A DNA stretch of 44,973 nucleotides from assembly GCA_964542875.1 (NCBI GenBank), contig CAZIWA010000037.1, positions 1-44,973 of the forward strand, given 5' to 3'. A program made the position numbers and the translations under genes. This DNA comes from CAZGOM01 sp964542875 (GTDB lineage Bacteria; Planctomycetota; Phycisphaerae; Phycisphaerales; Phycisphaeraceae). Shown piece by piece: positions 35,620-44,228 of the stretch; within the stretch, counting starts at the first letter, position 1; every line of letters begins with the position of its first letter. The notes under the pieces were generated by a model. The model made no database searches. It was given only the letters and a program-made list of their open reading frames with translations, and was not told the DNA's origin.

Positions 35620-37791
35620 TTATTTGAGGGTGATGTTTCCGGTTTTGGGGGCGGACCAGTGGTGGGTTTGGTTGTCGTGATTGACGGTGACCTGGATGTC
35701 GGAGTCGGGGCCGCCTTGGACGTTTACGCCCTGGGCTTGTTTGCCACCGAAACTCCAGACGGAGACGAAGAGTGCGCTTGGGGCGTTGGCGCGAACCATG
35801 AGGCAGGTGCGGGGCTGGGAGGGGTGTCGGTCGCCAATGTATTGTCGGTTATCGGGGATGGGGTCTTTGGTGAGGATGAGTTGGGCGCCGGGTGCGCCCT
35901 GGAGCCATACGGAGGCAAGGGCGGGGGCGTTGTTGAATTGGTAGGGGACCGAGGTGAAGCCGCCGCCGGTGGCAAGGAGGCGGGCGTCGGTGAAGTGGCG
36001 ATAGCCGCGGGCGGTGCCCAGGTCGATTGAGGGGGCGGCGGACGGAGGAAATTGGCCGTGGCAGTGCATCGTCCAATCAAAGGTGCGGGCGCGGTCCGCG
36101 GTGACGCGATAGATGTCCAGCACGTAATCCTGCGTGAGGACGACGGTGCGGTCGAGCTTTACGCCTTTATAGACGCTGTCGTTGCTGGCGCGGATGGCTT
36201 TGAAGCTGCCTTGAAGCTGATGGGTTTCCAGTGTGCTTTGGGAGCTGGTGTCGCGCCAGAGCTCATATTCCCAGACGGATTGAGTTTCAAAGTCGTAGGG
36301 GAACATGGACTGGCCGTCAACGGAGACGGTGTTGTGCGCGACAGTGGTGCGGAACCAGGTGAGGTGGACGGGGGTTTCGTACCCTTCTGCGTAAATGTGG
36401 GGCGCGACGGCGGCGCGTTCGCCAAGAGCGTGGATGTCCAGATGGAGCGAGGCGGGCGAGCGATGGCCGGCGATGTGCGGGCCCCAATAGAAATAACTGC
36501 CCAAGGCGGCGGGGTTGCCGGCATCGCTGCGGAGCAGTGCGGAACCGTGGGCGGGGAAAAGCGTGCAGCCGGACTGGTGCTTGCCGGTGATGGAGATGTC
36601 CAGGTCCTGCGCGTGGGGAGCGGGGGCGCTGGGGAAGGTGCGCGTTTCAAACCGGACAAAGTTGATATCGGCCTGACCGGAGGTAAACCAAGCGGGGATG
36701 GGGCCGTTTTCAGTGGCGGGTTGACCGTTATTGGAGTGCTGGAGGGCCCAGGCGTAGCGCGGGAAGCGGTAGGTGTCGTAGGCCTTGTTAAAGATCGGCC
36801 ACCATGCCCAGGAGCCGCGGAGGTTTCCAAGGACCTGGTCGTGAAGGAGGCAATAGTCGCCGTTGGCGAAGGCCTGGAAGATGAGGGCATCAAATGCAGC
36901 GGTGAGGGGTTTGTTTCCCCTGGGGCCGTAGGAGGCGTGTTCGTCGAAGCCTTCATCGCGCATGGTGGAGGGCCAACTGCGGTGCCAGAGATTGACGCCG
37001 ATGTTCTCCATGAGGGTAAAGCATTCGCAGACCATCATGAGGACGAGCATGTGGTAGCCGGGGACGCCTTCCCAGTGCATGCCGTCGGCGAGGAAGTCGT
37101 GGCGGAGGAGGTGGATGAGCCCGTAGCGCCATTTGCCTTCGCGCTGGCAGCCGTAAAGGGTGTCGTGGATGACCTGGCGGTTGCCCAGGGCAATGCCCAG
37201 GGAGAGGCGGCCGGTCATCTGCATGGAGTTGTGGTTGTTGCAGTGAAGATGCTTGCAGGCGTCGCAGGAGACGACGAGGGCGTTGAGCATTTCGCGAAAG
37301 AGGTTGTCGTCTTCGGGGGTGAGGCCGGTTGCAGAGAGGAGGTCGTAGGCGTAAGCGGCGTCACAGGATTCGTGGTGGGTGCTGCTTGCCCATTGGACGG
37401 TGCGGGCGCAGCCGTGGGCGGCCAGGCGCATGGCTTCCAGCGCGCGCTGATGGTGGCGCGGGTCGTCGGTGAGGCGCCATGCGAGGGCGTTTTTGAAAGC
37501 GGCTTTGAGGGGCGGGACGAGGGTTCCGCCACCCCAGTCGGCGGGGGCGGTGGGGGATTTGAGGTCCGGGAGGGGTTCGTTGATTTTGGTGTTTGCGATG
37601 AGGAGGGCGAGGCAGTGGACATCCGCAGGGACGCCCTTTTTGATGCGTGCCCTGGCGCCTGCGATCTGAGGCGCGGTGACAAAGACACGGGGGCCGGCGG
37701 GGAGGTTTCCCGGCATGACTTCAAAGGGGTCGTAGTCCACGCGGGAGAGGAGGTCGGGGTGGGCACGGGGGAGGATCGGATCGGGGTACAT
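35620..37791 (-). CDS. Heparinase II/III-like polysaccharide lyase, probably cytoplasmic
   Basis: 723 residues. Residues 30-400 form a helical toroid: A-W-R-L-T-D-D-P, then C-N-N-H-N-S-M-Q (about 195) with the Asn expected to neutralise the uronate, and W-E-G-V-P-G-Y-H-M near 250 with the Tyr-His pair. Residues 400-723 are beta-rich and include the heparinase II/III signature T-V-A-H-N-T-V-S-V-D-G-Q near 500. These lyases cleave acidic glycans (heparin, alginate or others) by beta-elimination. There is no signal peptide, so the substrate must be imported first. The pseudopilin and esterase genes lie upstream on the same strand. The N-terminal methionine at 37791 is plausible. Confidence 0.85.
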   Translation of the reverse strand: MYPDPILPRAHPDLLSRVDYDPFEVMPGNLPAGPRVFVTAPQIAGARARIKKGVPADVHCLALLIANTKINEPLPDLKSPTAPADWGGGTLVPPLKAAFKNALAWRLTDDPRHHQRALEAMRLAAHGCARTVQWASSTHHESCDAAYAYDLLSATGLTPEDDNLFREMLNALVVSCDACKHLHCNNHNSMQMTGRLSLGIALGNRQVIHDTLYGCQREGKWRYGLIHLLRHDFLADGMHWEGVPGYHMLVLMMVCECFTLMENIGVNLWHRSWPSTMRDEGFDEHASYGPRGNKPLTAAFDALIFQAFANGDYCLLHDQVLGNLRGSWAWWPIFNKAYDTYRFPRYAWALQHSNNGQPATENGPIPAWFTSGQADINFVRFETRTFPSAPAPHAQDLDISITGKHQSGCTLFPAHGSALLRSDAGNPAALGSYFYWGPHIAGHRSPASLHLDIHALGERAAVAPHIYAEGYETPVHLTWFRTTVAHNTVSVDGQSMFPYDFETQSVWEYELWRDTSSQSTLETHQLQGSFKAIRASNDSVYKGVKLDRTVVLTQDYVLDIYRVTADRARTFDWTMHCHGQFPPSAAPSIDLGTARGYRHFTDARLLATGGGFTSVPYQFNNAPALASVWLQGAPGAQLILTKDPIPDNRQYIGDRHPSQPRTCLMVRANAPSALFVSVWSFGGKQAQGVNVQGGPDSDIQVTVNHDNQTHHWSAPKTGNITLK

Positions 37792-38132
37792 GGACTGCCT
37801 GGGGAATGAAGGTTTAAGAAGGGACCAGAGGATTCGGATTGGTATGGTAGCGAATGATACTTTTAAAGAAAGCGGGTGGATTGGAAATTCAAAATTTGGA
37901 ACTTGAGATTTGTGAAGTGAAGAGGGTGCGGTGATTGATTAGGGGCGGACATTCAGCGGTTGCGGCGAGCCTTTGGTCCTGAGGAAGGGCGCAGATAAAA
38001 CAGGACACCCTTGTCCCGCCTCTGGCTGAGGGGAGGTATAAAGCGAGAAAAAAGATTTGAATTTCGGGCGTGAAAAGGGGATGTCGGATTACGGCGGAGA
38101 CGTCTAATCCGATCTGCATCAGAGGGTGAGGA
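37792..38132. repeat. Gene-free stretch with a REP-like palindrome
   Basis: 38084-38112 is annotated separately. 37888-37925 is an AT-rich simple stretch (AAATTCAAAATTTGG) that echoes 23225-23260 and 35352-35385. The heparinase-like promoter should lie near 37800-37880 on the minus strand, but I see no clear boxes. Confidence 0.5.
38084..38112. repeat. REP-like palindrome, copy two
   Basis: TCGGATTA (38084-38091) and TAATCCGA (38105-38112) are perfect 8-base arms. It lies 20 bases past the stop of the minus-strand pseudopilin gene. Confidence 0.75.
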
Positions 38133-38837
38133 TTAATACCACGCGTAGGTGCCGCCGCCGCCGTTGTTGAGGTTGGCGCGGATGGTGGTGCCCTGGCGCC
38201 AGGCGATGGCGTGGCCGTCGTCGTAGCTGATGGTGGTGACCCAGAGGTCGGCGTGGCGGTTGATCATGCCGAACTGGGAGTAGTCGATGCGGATGGCGCC
38301 TGCGCCGTCGGCCATGTTCAGGATGCTTGAGGGCGAGGAGACGACCTGGTCTTTTCTGCGCCAGCGGAAGTTGAGGTTGGCTTCGTTGGCGTCGGCGAGG
38401 TCGGTGCCATGGAGGGCGGAGTTTCGTGCATAGTCCACGCAGGTGATCTGGCGCAGCGCGCCGCCTGCGTTGATGGGGATGCCGTAGGTGCGTTCGACAT
38501 TGGGACATTTGAAGGGGTAGCCGGATTTGCCGCCTGCGTAGGTGGCGCCGGGCCCCTGCTGGAGGCTGCGGGCGGGGACGCCGAGGTAGTAGTTGATGCA
38601 GTCTGCGTAAGCCCAGCCGGGGGTGTACCAGGTTTTATTATCGGTCTGATAGAGGCTTTCGCCGGTGCCTAACTGCTTGAGGTGGTTGACGCAGAGGATG
38701 ATGCGGGCTTGTTCGCGGGCGGCGTTGAGGCTGGGGACAAGCAGCGAGGTGAGGACCGCCATGATGGCGATGACGACGAGGAGTTCGACCAGCGTAAATG
38801 CACGTGATGTGGGCTGTGAAGCCGGCTGAGTGGGCAT
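38133..38837 (-). CDS. Type II secretion pseudopilin-like protein, second copy
   Basis: About 234 residues from ATG 38837. The N-terminus ends with S-R-A-F-T-L-V-E-L-L-V-V-I-A-I, a prepilin-peptidase site with Ala instead of Gly before Phe, then one membrane helix and a K-Q-L-G turn at the start of the outer domain. The frame is open to 38906, but a TTGACA -35-like box (complement 38901-38906) lies there, so the later start is better. The C-terminal half has a Y-D-D-G-H-A-I-A-W motif, the pattern expected for this PVC group. It sits between the esterase and heparinase-like genes on the same strand, as the first copy sits beside the lyase-like gene. The exact function is unknown. Confidence 0.8.
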   Translation of the reverse strand: MPTQPASQPTSRAFTLVELLVVIAIMAVLTSLLVPSLNAAREQARIILCVNHLKQLGTGESLYQTDNKTWYTPGWAYADCINYYLGVPARSLQQGPGATYAGGKSGYPFKCPNVERTYGIPINAGGALRQITCVDYARNSALHGTDLADANEANLNFRWRRKDQVVSSPSSILNMADGAGAIRIDYSQFGMINRHADLWVTTISYDDGHAIAWRQGTTIRANLNNGGGGTYAWY

Positions 38838-38953
38838 GAATTTAGTCCTGTCGTTAATCAGACTTGAGGTGAGGCCCCATTTTGTGATTACTTTGGGCAG
38901 TGTCAAGTGGGTATGGGGGTTTTATTCAGAGCAAATGCAAATGCCGTGAGGTT

Positions 38954-40456
38954 TTATTCGATGCCGAATGTGACGCCGGGCCAGTTGTCGGTGCGAAAGG
39001 GGCCCAGAGGGAGGCCGGCGGCGTTGACTACATTGCAGGCGGGGTTTTGCGCCCAGGCGTACCTGGCGGCGACGGGGGCGGAGACCTGGCTGCACCAGAG
39101 GGTGATGGTGTTACCGGAGATTTGCGCCTGGGCCCAGTGGAAGCCGCGATTGCCGTGGGTGAGATCGCCGGGGCCAGCGGAAATGGCGAAGCCGGTGGGG
39201 GGCAGGCCGTCGCTGGTGAGGAGTCCGCCGCTGGTGTGTTTGAAGTGGAGATGGAGTTTCTGGCCGTCGAGCTGGAAGCGTTCGAGCTCCGGTGAGAGAT
39301 GGGGGACGTGTTGGCCGTAGAGGCTGGCCAGGGCGTGCAGGGCAAGCCGGTGAGCGAGGGGGTGTTTATCCGTGGGGTGGATGTCGGCGGCGTCGCCGGT
39401 ATCAATGGCGACGGCCATTTGAGTGTCGGGCAAGGCGAGTGCCATGGCCTGGGCTTCGCGGAGCTCCGCCCAGGAGTGTTCGCCGGGCAGATCGCGACGG
39501 GGGCCAAAGCGGGCTTCCTGAACGAAGTAGAAGGGGAGAGCGGGGGATTGCCAGCGTTTGCGCCAGTCTTGAATGAGGAGCTGAAACATGCGGCGGTATT
39601 GGTAGGCACGTTCGGGTGCGCCGGCGCCCTGATACCAGATGACACCGCGCACGGGCGTATGGGTGAGCGGGGCGACCATGGCGTGATAGCAGTTTCCGGG
39701 GATCCATTTGTCATGCGCGCTCATGAGCCGGGGCTGCGGGCCGGGGAGGCGGCGGCCCTCGCGCTCGGCGAGGTCTGTTTCGGGGTCCCATTTGGCGAAG
39801 GCGGCGGCGTAGGCGCCGTCGGGATCAGGGAAGGTGGCGAGGGATTGTTTTTCGCGGTCAAAGACTGCGCTGTAGGAGCCATCGGAGAGGAGGGCCTGGC
39901 GGTCGATCCAAGTTTCACAGGGTGTCGCGCCGACGGCAGCGGTGATAAGGCCGATGGGGACACCGGTGGCGCGTTGGAGCTGCTGGCCGAACATGAAGCC
40001 GACGCCGGAGAAGAGCCCAGCGGCGGCGGGAGTGCTGACGGCCCATTGACCGGCGGAAAGGAAACGCAGGGGCGTGGGGCCGGCGCCGCGAGGGACGGTG
40101 AAGAGACGCAGGAATGGGTTATCGGCGGCCTGCATCTGGGCAGGGCCTGTGTCGCAGGATTGGAGGTTCATCTCCATGTTGGACTGGCCGGAGCAGACCC
40201 AGATGTCGCCAACGAGGATATTGCGGATGACGGTGGGGTTGCCGTTGACGTTGATGGTGAGATCGTGGGGCCCGCCTGCGTCCATGGCGGGGAGGGTGAT
40301 GGTCCAGAGCCCGTCAGGACCGGCGGTGGCGGAAGCCTGATGCTGGCGGAAAGCGAGGGTGATTTTGTCGTCTGGAGAAGCGAGGCCGGAGAGGGGGACT
40401 GGGGCGCTACGCTGGAGGACGGCGTGGTCAGAGAGCAGGGGGTTTGAGAAGGACAT
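38954..40456 (-). CDS. Sialate O-acetylesterase-like SGNH esterase
   Basis: 500 residues. A small beta domain at the N-terminus (1-75, L-L-S-D-H-A-V-L-Q-R-S) precedes the SGNH core: V-C-S-G-Q-S-N-M-E with nucleophile Ser92, G-A-T-P-C-E-T-W near 190, and D-I-H-P-T-D-K with the catalytic Asp and His near 360. Family members remove acetyl groups from sialic acids or from other acetylated glycans such as xylan. The ending is beta-rich. No signal peptide is seen, which suggests work on imported, acetylated oligosaccharide. It is first in the row with the pseudopilin and heparinase-like genes. Confidence 0.88.
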   Translation of the reverse strand: MSFSNPLLSDHAVLQRSAPVPLSGLASPDDKITLAFRQHQASATAGPDGLWTITLPAMDAGGPHDLTINVNGNPTVIRNILVGDIWVCSGQSNMEMNLQSCDTGPAQMQAADNPFLRLFTVPRGAGPTPLRFLSAGQWAVSTPAAAGLFSGVGFMFGQQLQRATGVPIGLITAAVGATPCETWIDRQALLSDGSYSAVFDREKQSLATFPDPDGAYAAAFAKWDPETDLAEREGRRLPGPQPRLMSAHDKWIPGNCYHAMVAPLTHTPVRGVIWYQGAGAPERAYQYRRMFQLLIQDWRKRWQSPALPFYFVQEARFGPRRDLPGEHSWAELREAQAMALALPDTQMAVAIDTGDAADIHPTDKHPLAHRLALHALASLYGQHVPHLSPELERFQLDGQKLHLHFKHTSGGLLTSDGLPPTGFAISAGPGDLTHGNRGFHWAQAQISGNTITLWCSQVSAPVAARYAWAQNPACNVVNAAGLPLGPFRTDNWPGVTFGIE

Positions 40457-40744
40457 GGTGAAGCCGATCGTTGAGGGAGCGAGCCGAGTGCATTTTTATC
40501 GACACTGTAGCGGTAATCATGGGGAGAGGTTTTCTGCTGCCATCGAGGCCGCGGAAAAATTGAAGTTGTTCAAGAGATGGCCGTGGGCTGATGTGCCGAA
40601 AGGGCGGAGAAAATACGGAGATGAATGAGGATGAGTTGACCAATAAGGCATAAAGACGCGAAGTTAATAAGGAGGGAAATTGGAGGCGAGATGGGGGGAA
40701 GGTCCAACGGAGTGTCGGATTACGACGGGGATATCGAATCCGGC
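40457..40744. repeat. Spacer with a CGAAG repeat and a REP-like palindrome
   Basis: 40631-40680 is a diverged copy of the CGAAGACGCGAAG family. 40714-40744 is a REP-like palindrome (GTCGGATT with AATCCGGC) that touches the stop codon of the CDF gene at 40745-40747. Confidence 0.7.
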
Positions 40745-41668
40745 CTACAGAGGAGCGGCGTCGTTTTGCTGGCTTTGGGAATAGGGCTCTATGTGCGCGG
40801 TGGCGTTGCCGGGGGAGAGCATTTTTTCAATTTCGCCTTCGATTTCGCTGGCGATCTCGTGGCTGTGGGCGACGGTCATTTCAGGGTCGACCATGATGTG
40901 AAGGTCGACCCAATGGAAGGGGCCGTTGTGACGGAGGCGTACCTTGTGGAAACCCAGGATCCGTTTACTGGCGACGTGTTGATTGAGGATCAGCTCAACG
41001 GCTTTGATCTCGGCGGGGTCGGTGTGGTCGACGAGGGCGTGGAAGCTTTCGTAGAGGAGGTGGACACCCATGAAGATGATGGCCAGGCCAAGCAGGCCGG
41101 CGACGGCTGGGTCCAGCCACACGATGCCGGTGACCTTGACGAGCAGGAGCCCAAAGACGGCGCCCGCGGAGGTGATGACATCGGTGAGCAGATGCTTGCC
41201 GTCGGCGACGAGGGTGGCGTTGTCGGTCTTTTTTCCTTTGGCGATCAAGTACCAGCCCATTACGCCGTTAACGACGCTCAGGCCCGCCAGCAAAAGCGCA
41301 CCGAGCACGAGTTTGTCGATTTGAAGTTCGACGGGGTGGAAGATGCGGGAGACGGACTCCCAGACGATCAAAGCGCCTGCGCCCATGATCATGAGGCCTT
41401 CCAGCCAAACGACCAGGGATTCCACTTTGCCGTGGCCGTAAGGATGATGGTCATCGGCGGGCTGGTTGCCGTACCAGATGGCCATCACCATAAGAGTGGC
41501 GGCGACGATGTTTACAGTTGATTCGAGCGTGTCGGCGAGGACGGCGGCGGAATCGGTGAGCAGAAACACGCCATATTTCAGCACCATCAGAGCGATGCCG
41601 ATGGCCAGCACGATCTTGGCGGCCTTGCCTGCCTGGTGTGCCTGAGGGTGTGGTTTGGGGTCGGGCAT
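40745..41668 (-). CDS. Cation diffusion facilitator (CDF) metal-efflux transporter
   Basis: 307 residues with six membrane helices and a C-terminal cytoplasmic domain (from about 215). Metal ligands are visible: L-A-D-T-L-E-S in helix 2 (Asp near 46), H-H-P-Y-G-H-G-K in the loop after it, and A-D-G-K-H-L-L-T-D in helix 5 (His-x-x-x-Asp near 160). The tail has V-R-L-R-H-N-G-P-F-H-W-V-D-L-H-I, a ferredoxin-like fold with more metal-binding His. It exports Zn, Fe, Co, Mn or the like in exchange for protons. It is divergent from the rhamnosidase gene and does not obviously belong to the glycan genes. Confidence 0.92.
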   Translation of the reverse strand: MPDPKPHPQAHQAGKAAKIVLAIGIALMVLKYGVFLLTDSAAVLADTLESTVNIVAATLMVMAIWYGNQPADDHHPYGHGKVESLVVWLEGLMIMGAGALIVWESVSRIFHPVELQIDKLVLGALLLAGLSVVNGVMGWYLIAKGKKTDNATLVADGKHLLTDVITSAGAVFGLLLVKVTGIVWLDPAVAGLLGLAIIFMGVHLLYESFHALVDHTDPAEIKAVELILNQHVASKRILGFHKVRLRHNGPFHWVDLHIMVDPEMTVAHSHEIASEIEGEIEKMLSPGNATAHIEPYSQSQQNDAAPL

Positions 41669-41711
41669 GGATGCTCTCTGAGGCGTTTATCCAGATTGAG
41701 GCACTATGGCC

Positions 41712-41742
41712 TTGCCATATTAGGAAGTTTTAAGCGCATAAT
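41712..41742 (+). promoter_or_regulatory. Possible promoter of the rhamnosidase gene
   Basis: TTGCCA (41712-41717) and CATAAT (41737-41742) are 19 bases apart, longer than usual. The -10 box ends 8 bases before the ATG, so transcription would start close to the start codon and the mRNA might be leaderless. No Shine-Dalgarno sequence is seen. Confidence 0.35.
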
Positions 41743-41750
41743 CATTCCCC

Positions 41751-44228
41751 ATGAATAACACACCCTTTGCGTTTGCCGGTGCGTCATGGGTCTGGGCGGC
41801 TCGCCAGGAGAATCGGGCCCATCAATATGTTCTGATCCGGAAGGTTTTCACGACAACGCGTGTGATGGAGTCCGGTGTGCTGCACATCAGCGCGGATTCA
41901 GATTTTGTGGCGTATCTGGACGGGGAGGAACTTGGGCGAGGCCAATTCAGCGATTATCCGGAAGAGAAGACGTACAGCAGCGTGGAAGTCGGCAGGATGG
42001 AACCGGGGCGGCATGTGCTGGCAATCCATGGGTATTACCGGGGAGAGAATTTTTCCGAACATCGGGCGGGCAGGCCGGGGGTGATTGCATCGCTGTGCGA
42101 TTCTTCGGGGACGCCAGTGGTGCAGACGGATGGAACGTTTAAGGCGATTCCAGACCCTGGGTTCACCCATGGGCCGCTGCCGAAAGTAACGGTGCAGATG
42201 GGTTTCACGACGATCCATGATGCACGCAAGGCAGTGGATTTTGCGTTGCCGGGGTTTGATGACTCCGCATGGGCGGGTGCGAGCGTTGAATCGGCAACCG
42301 CTACAGGCGGGTATTGGAAGTCTTTGACGCCAAGGCCGGTAAAGATGCTGAGCTTTGGAGATGCGGAGACGGCGACTTCCAAGATCACGCTGCAGGGGGA
42401 TGTGATTCGGCCTGCGCAACTGGACGGCGCGGAGGTGACGGTGGCGCATCGGATGGCGGGGTCGGGGCTCATTGTCCGGCGGTTCTGGGAGAAAGGCTTG
42501 TACGGCAATGAATCGCTGACGCCGACGGGGCATTATGTGAGCCCGCCGCCGGGACCGTCGGATTTGCTGGGGAAAGACAAGGTCCAGGAACAATTGGAAC
42601 TGCTTGCGCCGGCTGAAGGATCGGGCATTACGGGGCGGTTCATCATTTTCGACGTGGGGCAGCAGTCCACCGGTTTATTGAGCTTCCGCATCACGGCGCC
42701 CGCGGGCACGCGCCTGGATATCGCCCATGGGGAGCACCTGCATGACGGGCGCGTGCGGGTGGTGATCAGCGGACGTCAGTTTGCGGATTGCTACATCTGT
42801 AAGGAAGGGTTGAATGAATTCACGCTGCCGTTTCGCCGGATCGGCGGACGATACATCGAGGTTCATTTCTCCGACTACAGCTCACCGATCCGAATCCACA
42901 ATGTGGGGCTGCGGGGAACCTATCTGCGGGTGAAGCAGGAGTGCGAGTTTTCCGTGCCGGGCCCCTTGATGGAGAGGATGCTGGAGCTGTCCGTGCAGAC
43001 GCTTGGGCTGTGCATGCACGAGCACTATGAGGATTGCCCGTGGCGAGAACAGGCGCTGTACGCGTACGACTCGCGCAATCAGGCGTTGTATGGGTACTAC
43101 GCCTTCCCCAATTATGACTTTGCCAAGGCGTCCTTCGACCTGCTGGGACGGGGGATTCGAGAGGACGGGCTGCTGGAGCTTTGCGCGCCGGCGAAAATCC
43201 CGATCACCATTCCGGTGTTCAGCATGGTTTGGATTGTGGAGTGCCAGGAGCACTGGCTGTATTCCGGGGATGCGACGTTGTTTACGCGGTTTGGGGCGCA
43301 GATGATGTTGATGGTCGACAAGTGGCTGTCGGCACAGGATTCCGGGACCGGGCTTTACATGATTCCCGAAGGCAAGGAGATCTGGAATTACTACGAATGG
43401 TCGACGGGGCTTGCGGGGACTTTTGGTGAGGTGAAGGCGACAACCCGGCTGCACGCGCCATACAACCTGCACCTGCATGAGACACTTGATGCGCTGGCGT
43501 GGATGCTGGAGCAGGCAGGGAAGGGGGCAAAGGCGGTGCACTACCGGCACGTGCGGGTAAAGCTGGGAGAGGCGATCGCCAAAGGCTTCTGGAACAAAGA
43601 CACGGGGTTGTATGCCACTTATCTGCTGGAAGGGAAGCCGACGCATACAGCGCAGCTAACCAATGCGCTGATGCTGCATCAAGGGCTGGTGGCTGCGGAG
43701 CGAATCTGCAAGGTGGTGGATTCGCTTGTGCCGAACGAAGGGGGAGATTTCCGGCCGCAACAAGGCGTGGTGCCGATCACATTGAGCGCGATGTTTTATA
43801 TTTTCGACGGCGTGCGCCGGCATGCGCCGACGGAAGCCAATCGGTTGGAATGGCGACTGGGGGTGTTTGCCGACATGATCACCCAGGGGGCGACGAGCCT
43901 TTGGGAGACTGCGTATGGGCAGGCGGACTTTCATGACGCGGGCAGCCTTTGCCATGCGTGGAGTTCACTGCCGCTTTACTATGCTGGGGCGATCAAGGCG
44001 GGGATCGTGCCGGTGGAAGCGGGCTTTGCCAAGACGCTGCTGGCGCCGACGCTGAGAAATGGGCAGTCGGTGCGGGTGTTGATGGCGACGCCGCGTGGGA
44101 AGATCACCGGAGGGTTTGAACGCACCGGCAATGAGATTCATGGGAAATTGTCGGTGCCCAAAGGCATTGAAGTGGAGTTCAAACCCGTCGGGGCGGAAGC
44201 CGGGAAATTGGAGATTACCTACGTCTAA
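41751..44228 (+). CDS. Alpha-L-rhamnosidase-like glycoside hydrolase (GH78-like)
   Basis: 825 residues. Residues 1-400 hold the beta domains typical of GH78 (S-A-D-S-D-F-V-A-Y-L-D-G-E-E-L-G, then V-G-Q-Q-S-T-G and A-H-G-E-H-L). The (alpha/alpha)6 catalytic domain runs from about 400 to 740 and has H-Y-E-D-C-P-W-R-E-Q-A-L-Y at about 425-437, where the acid Asp and Glu of the family lie. The last part is a beta domain. It would release terminal alpha-L-rhamnose from plant or algal glycans or glycosides. The catalytic motif differs from the usual D-C-P-x-R-D-E-R, so the sugar could differ. There is no signal peptide. The start codon has no Shine-Dalgarno sequence. Confidence 0.85.
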   Translation: MNNTPFAFAGASWVWAARQENRAHQYVLIRKVFTTTRVMESGVLHISADSDFVAYLDGEELGRGQFSDYPEEKTYSSVEVGRMEPGRHVLAIHGYYRGENFSEHRAGRPGVIASLCDSSGTPVVQTDGTFKAIPDPGFTHGPLPKVTVQMGFTTIHDARKAVDFALPGFDDSAWAGASVESATATGGYWKSLTPRPVKMLSFGDAETATSKITLQGDVIRPAQLDGAEVTVAHRMAGSGLIVRRFWEKGLYGNESLTPTGHYVSPPPGPSDLLGKDKVQEQLELLAPAEGSGITGRFIIFDVGQQSTGLLSFRITAPAGTRLDIAHGEHLHDGRVRVVISGRQFADCYICKEGLNEFTLPFRRIGGRYIEVHFSDYSSPIRIHNVGLRGTYLRVKQECEFSVPGPLMERMLELSVQTLGLCMHEHYEDCPWREQALYAYDSRNQALYGYYAFPNYDFAKASFDLLGRGIREDGLLELCAPAKIPITIPVFSMVWIVECQEHWLYSGDATLFTRFGAQMMLMVDKWLSAQDSGTGLYMIPEGKEIWNYYEWSTGLAGTFGEVKATTRLHAPYNLHLHETLDALAWMLEQAGKGAKAVHYRHVRVKLGEAIAKGFWNKDTGLYATYLLEGKPTHTAQLTNALMLHQGLVAAERICKVVDSLVPNEGGDFRPQQGVVPITLSAMFYIFDGVRRHAPTEANRLEWRLGVFADMITQGATSLWETAYGQADFHDAGSLCHAWSSLPLYYAGAIKAGIVPVEAGFAKTLLAPTLRNGQSVRVLMATPRGKITGGFERTGNEIHGKLSVPKGIEVEFKPVGAEAGKLEITYV

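Noticed and set aside
36052..37809. Plus-strand frame of 585 residues opposite the heparinase-like gene
   Set aside because: It is an antisense shadow; the minus-strand frame has the A-H-N-T-V-S-V-D-G signature.
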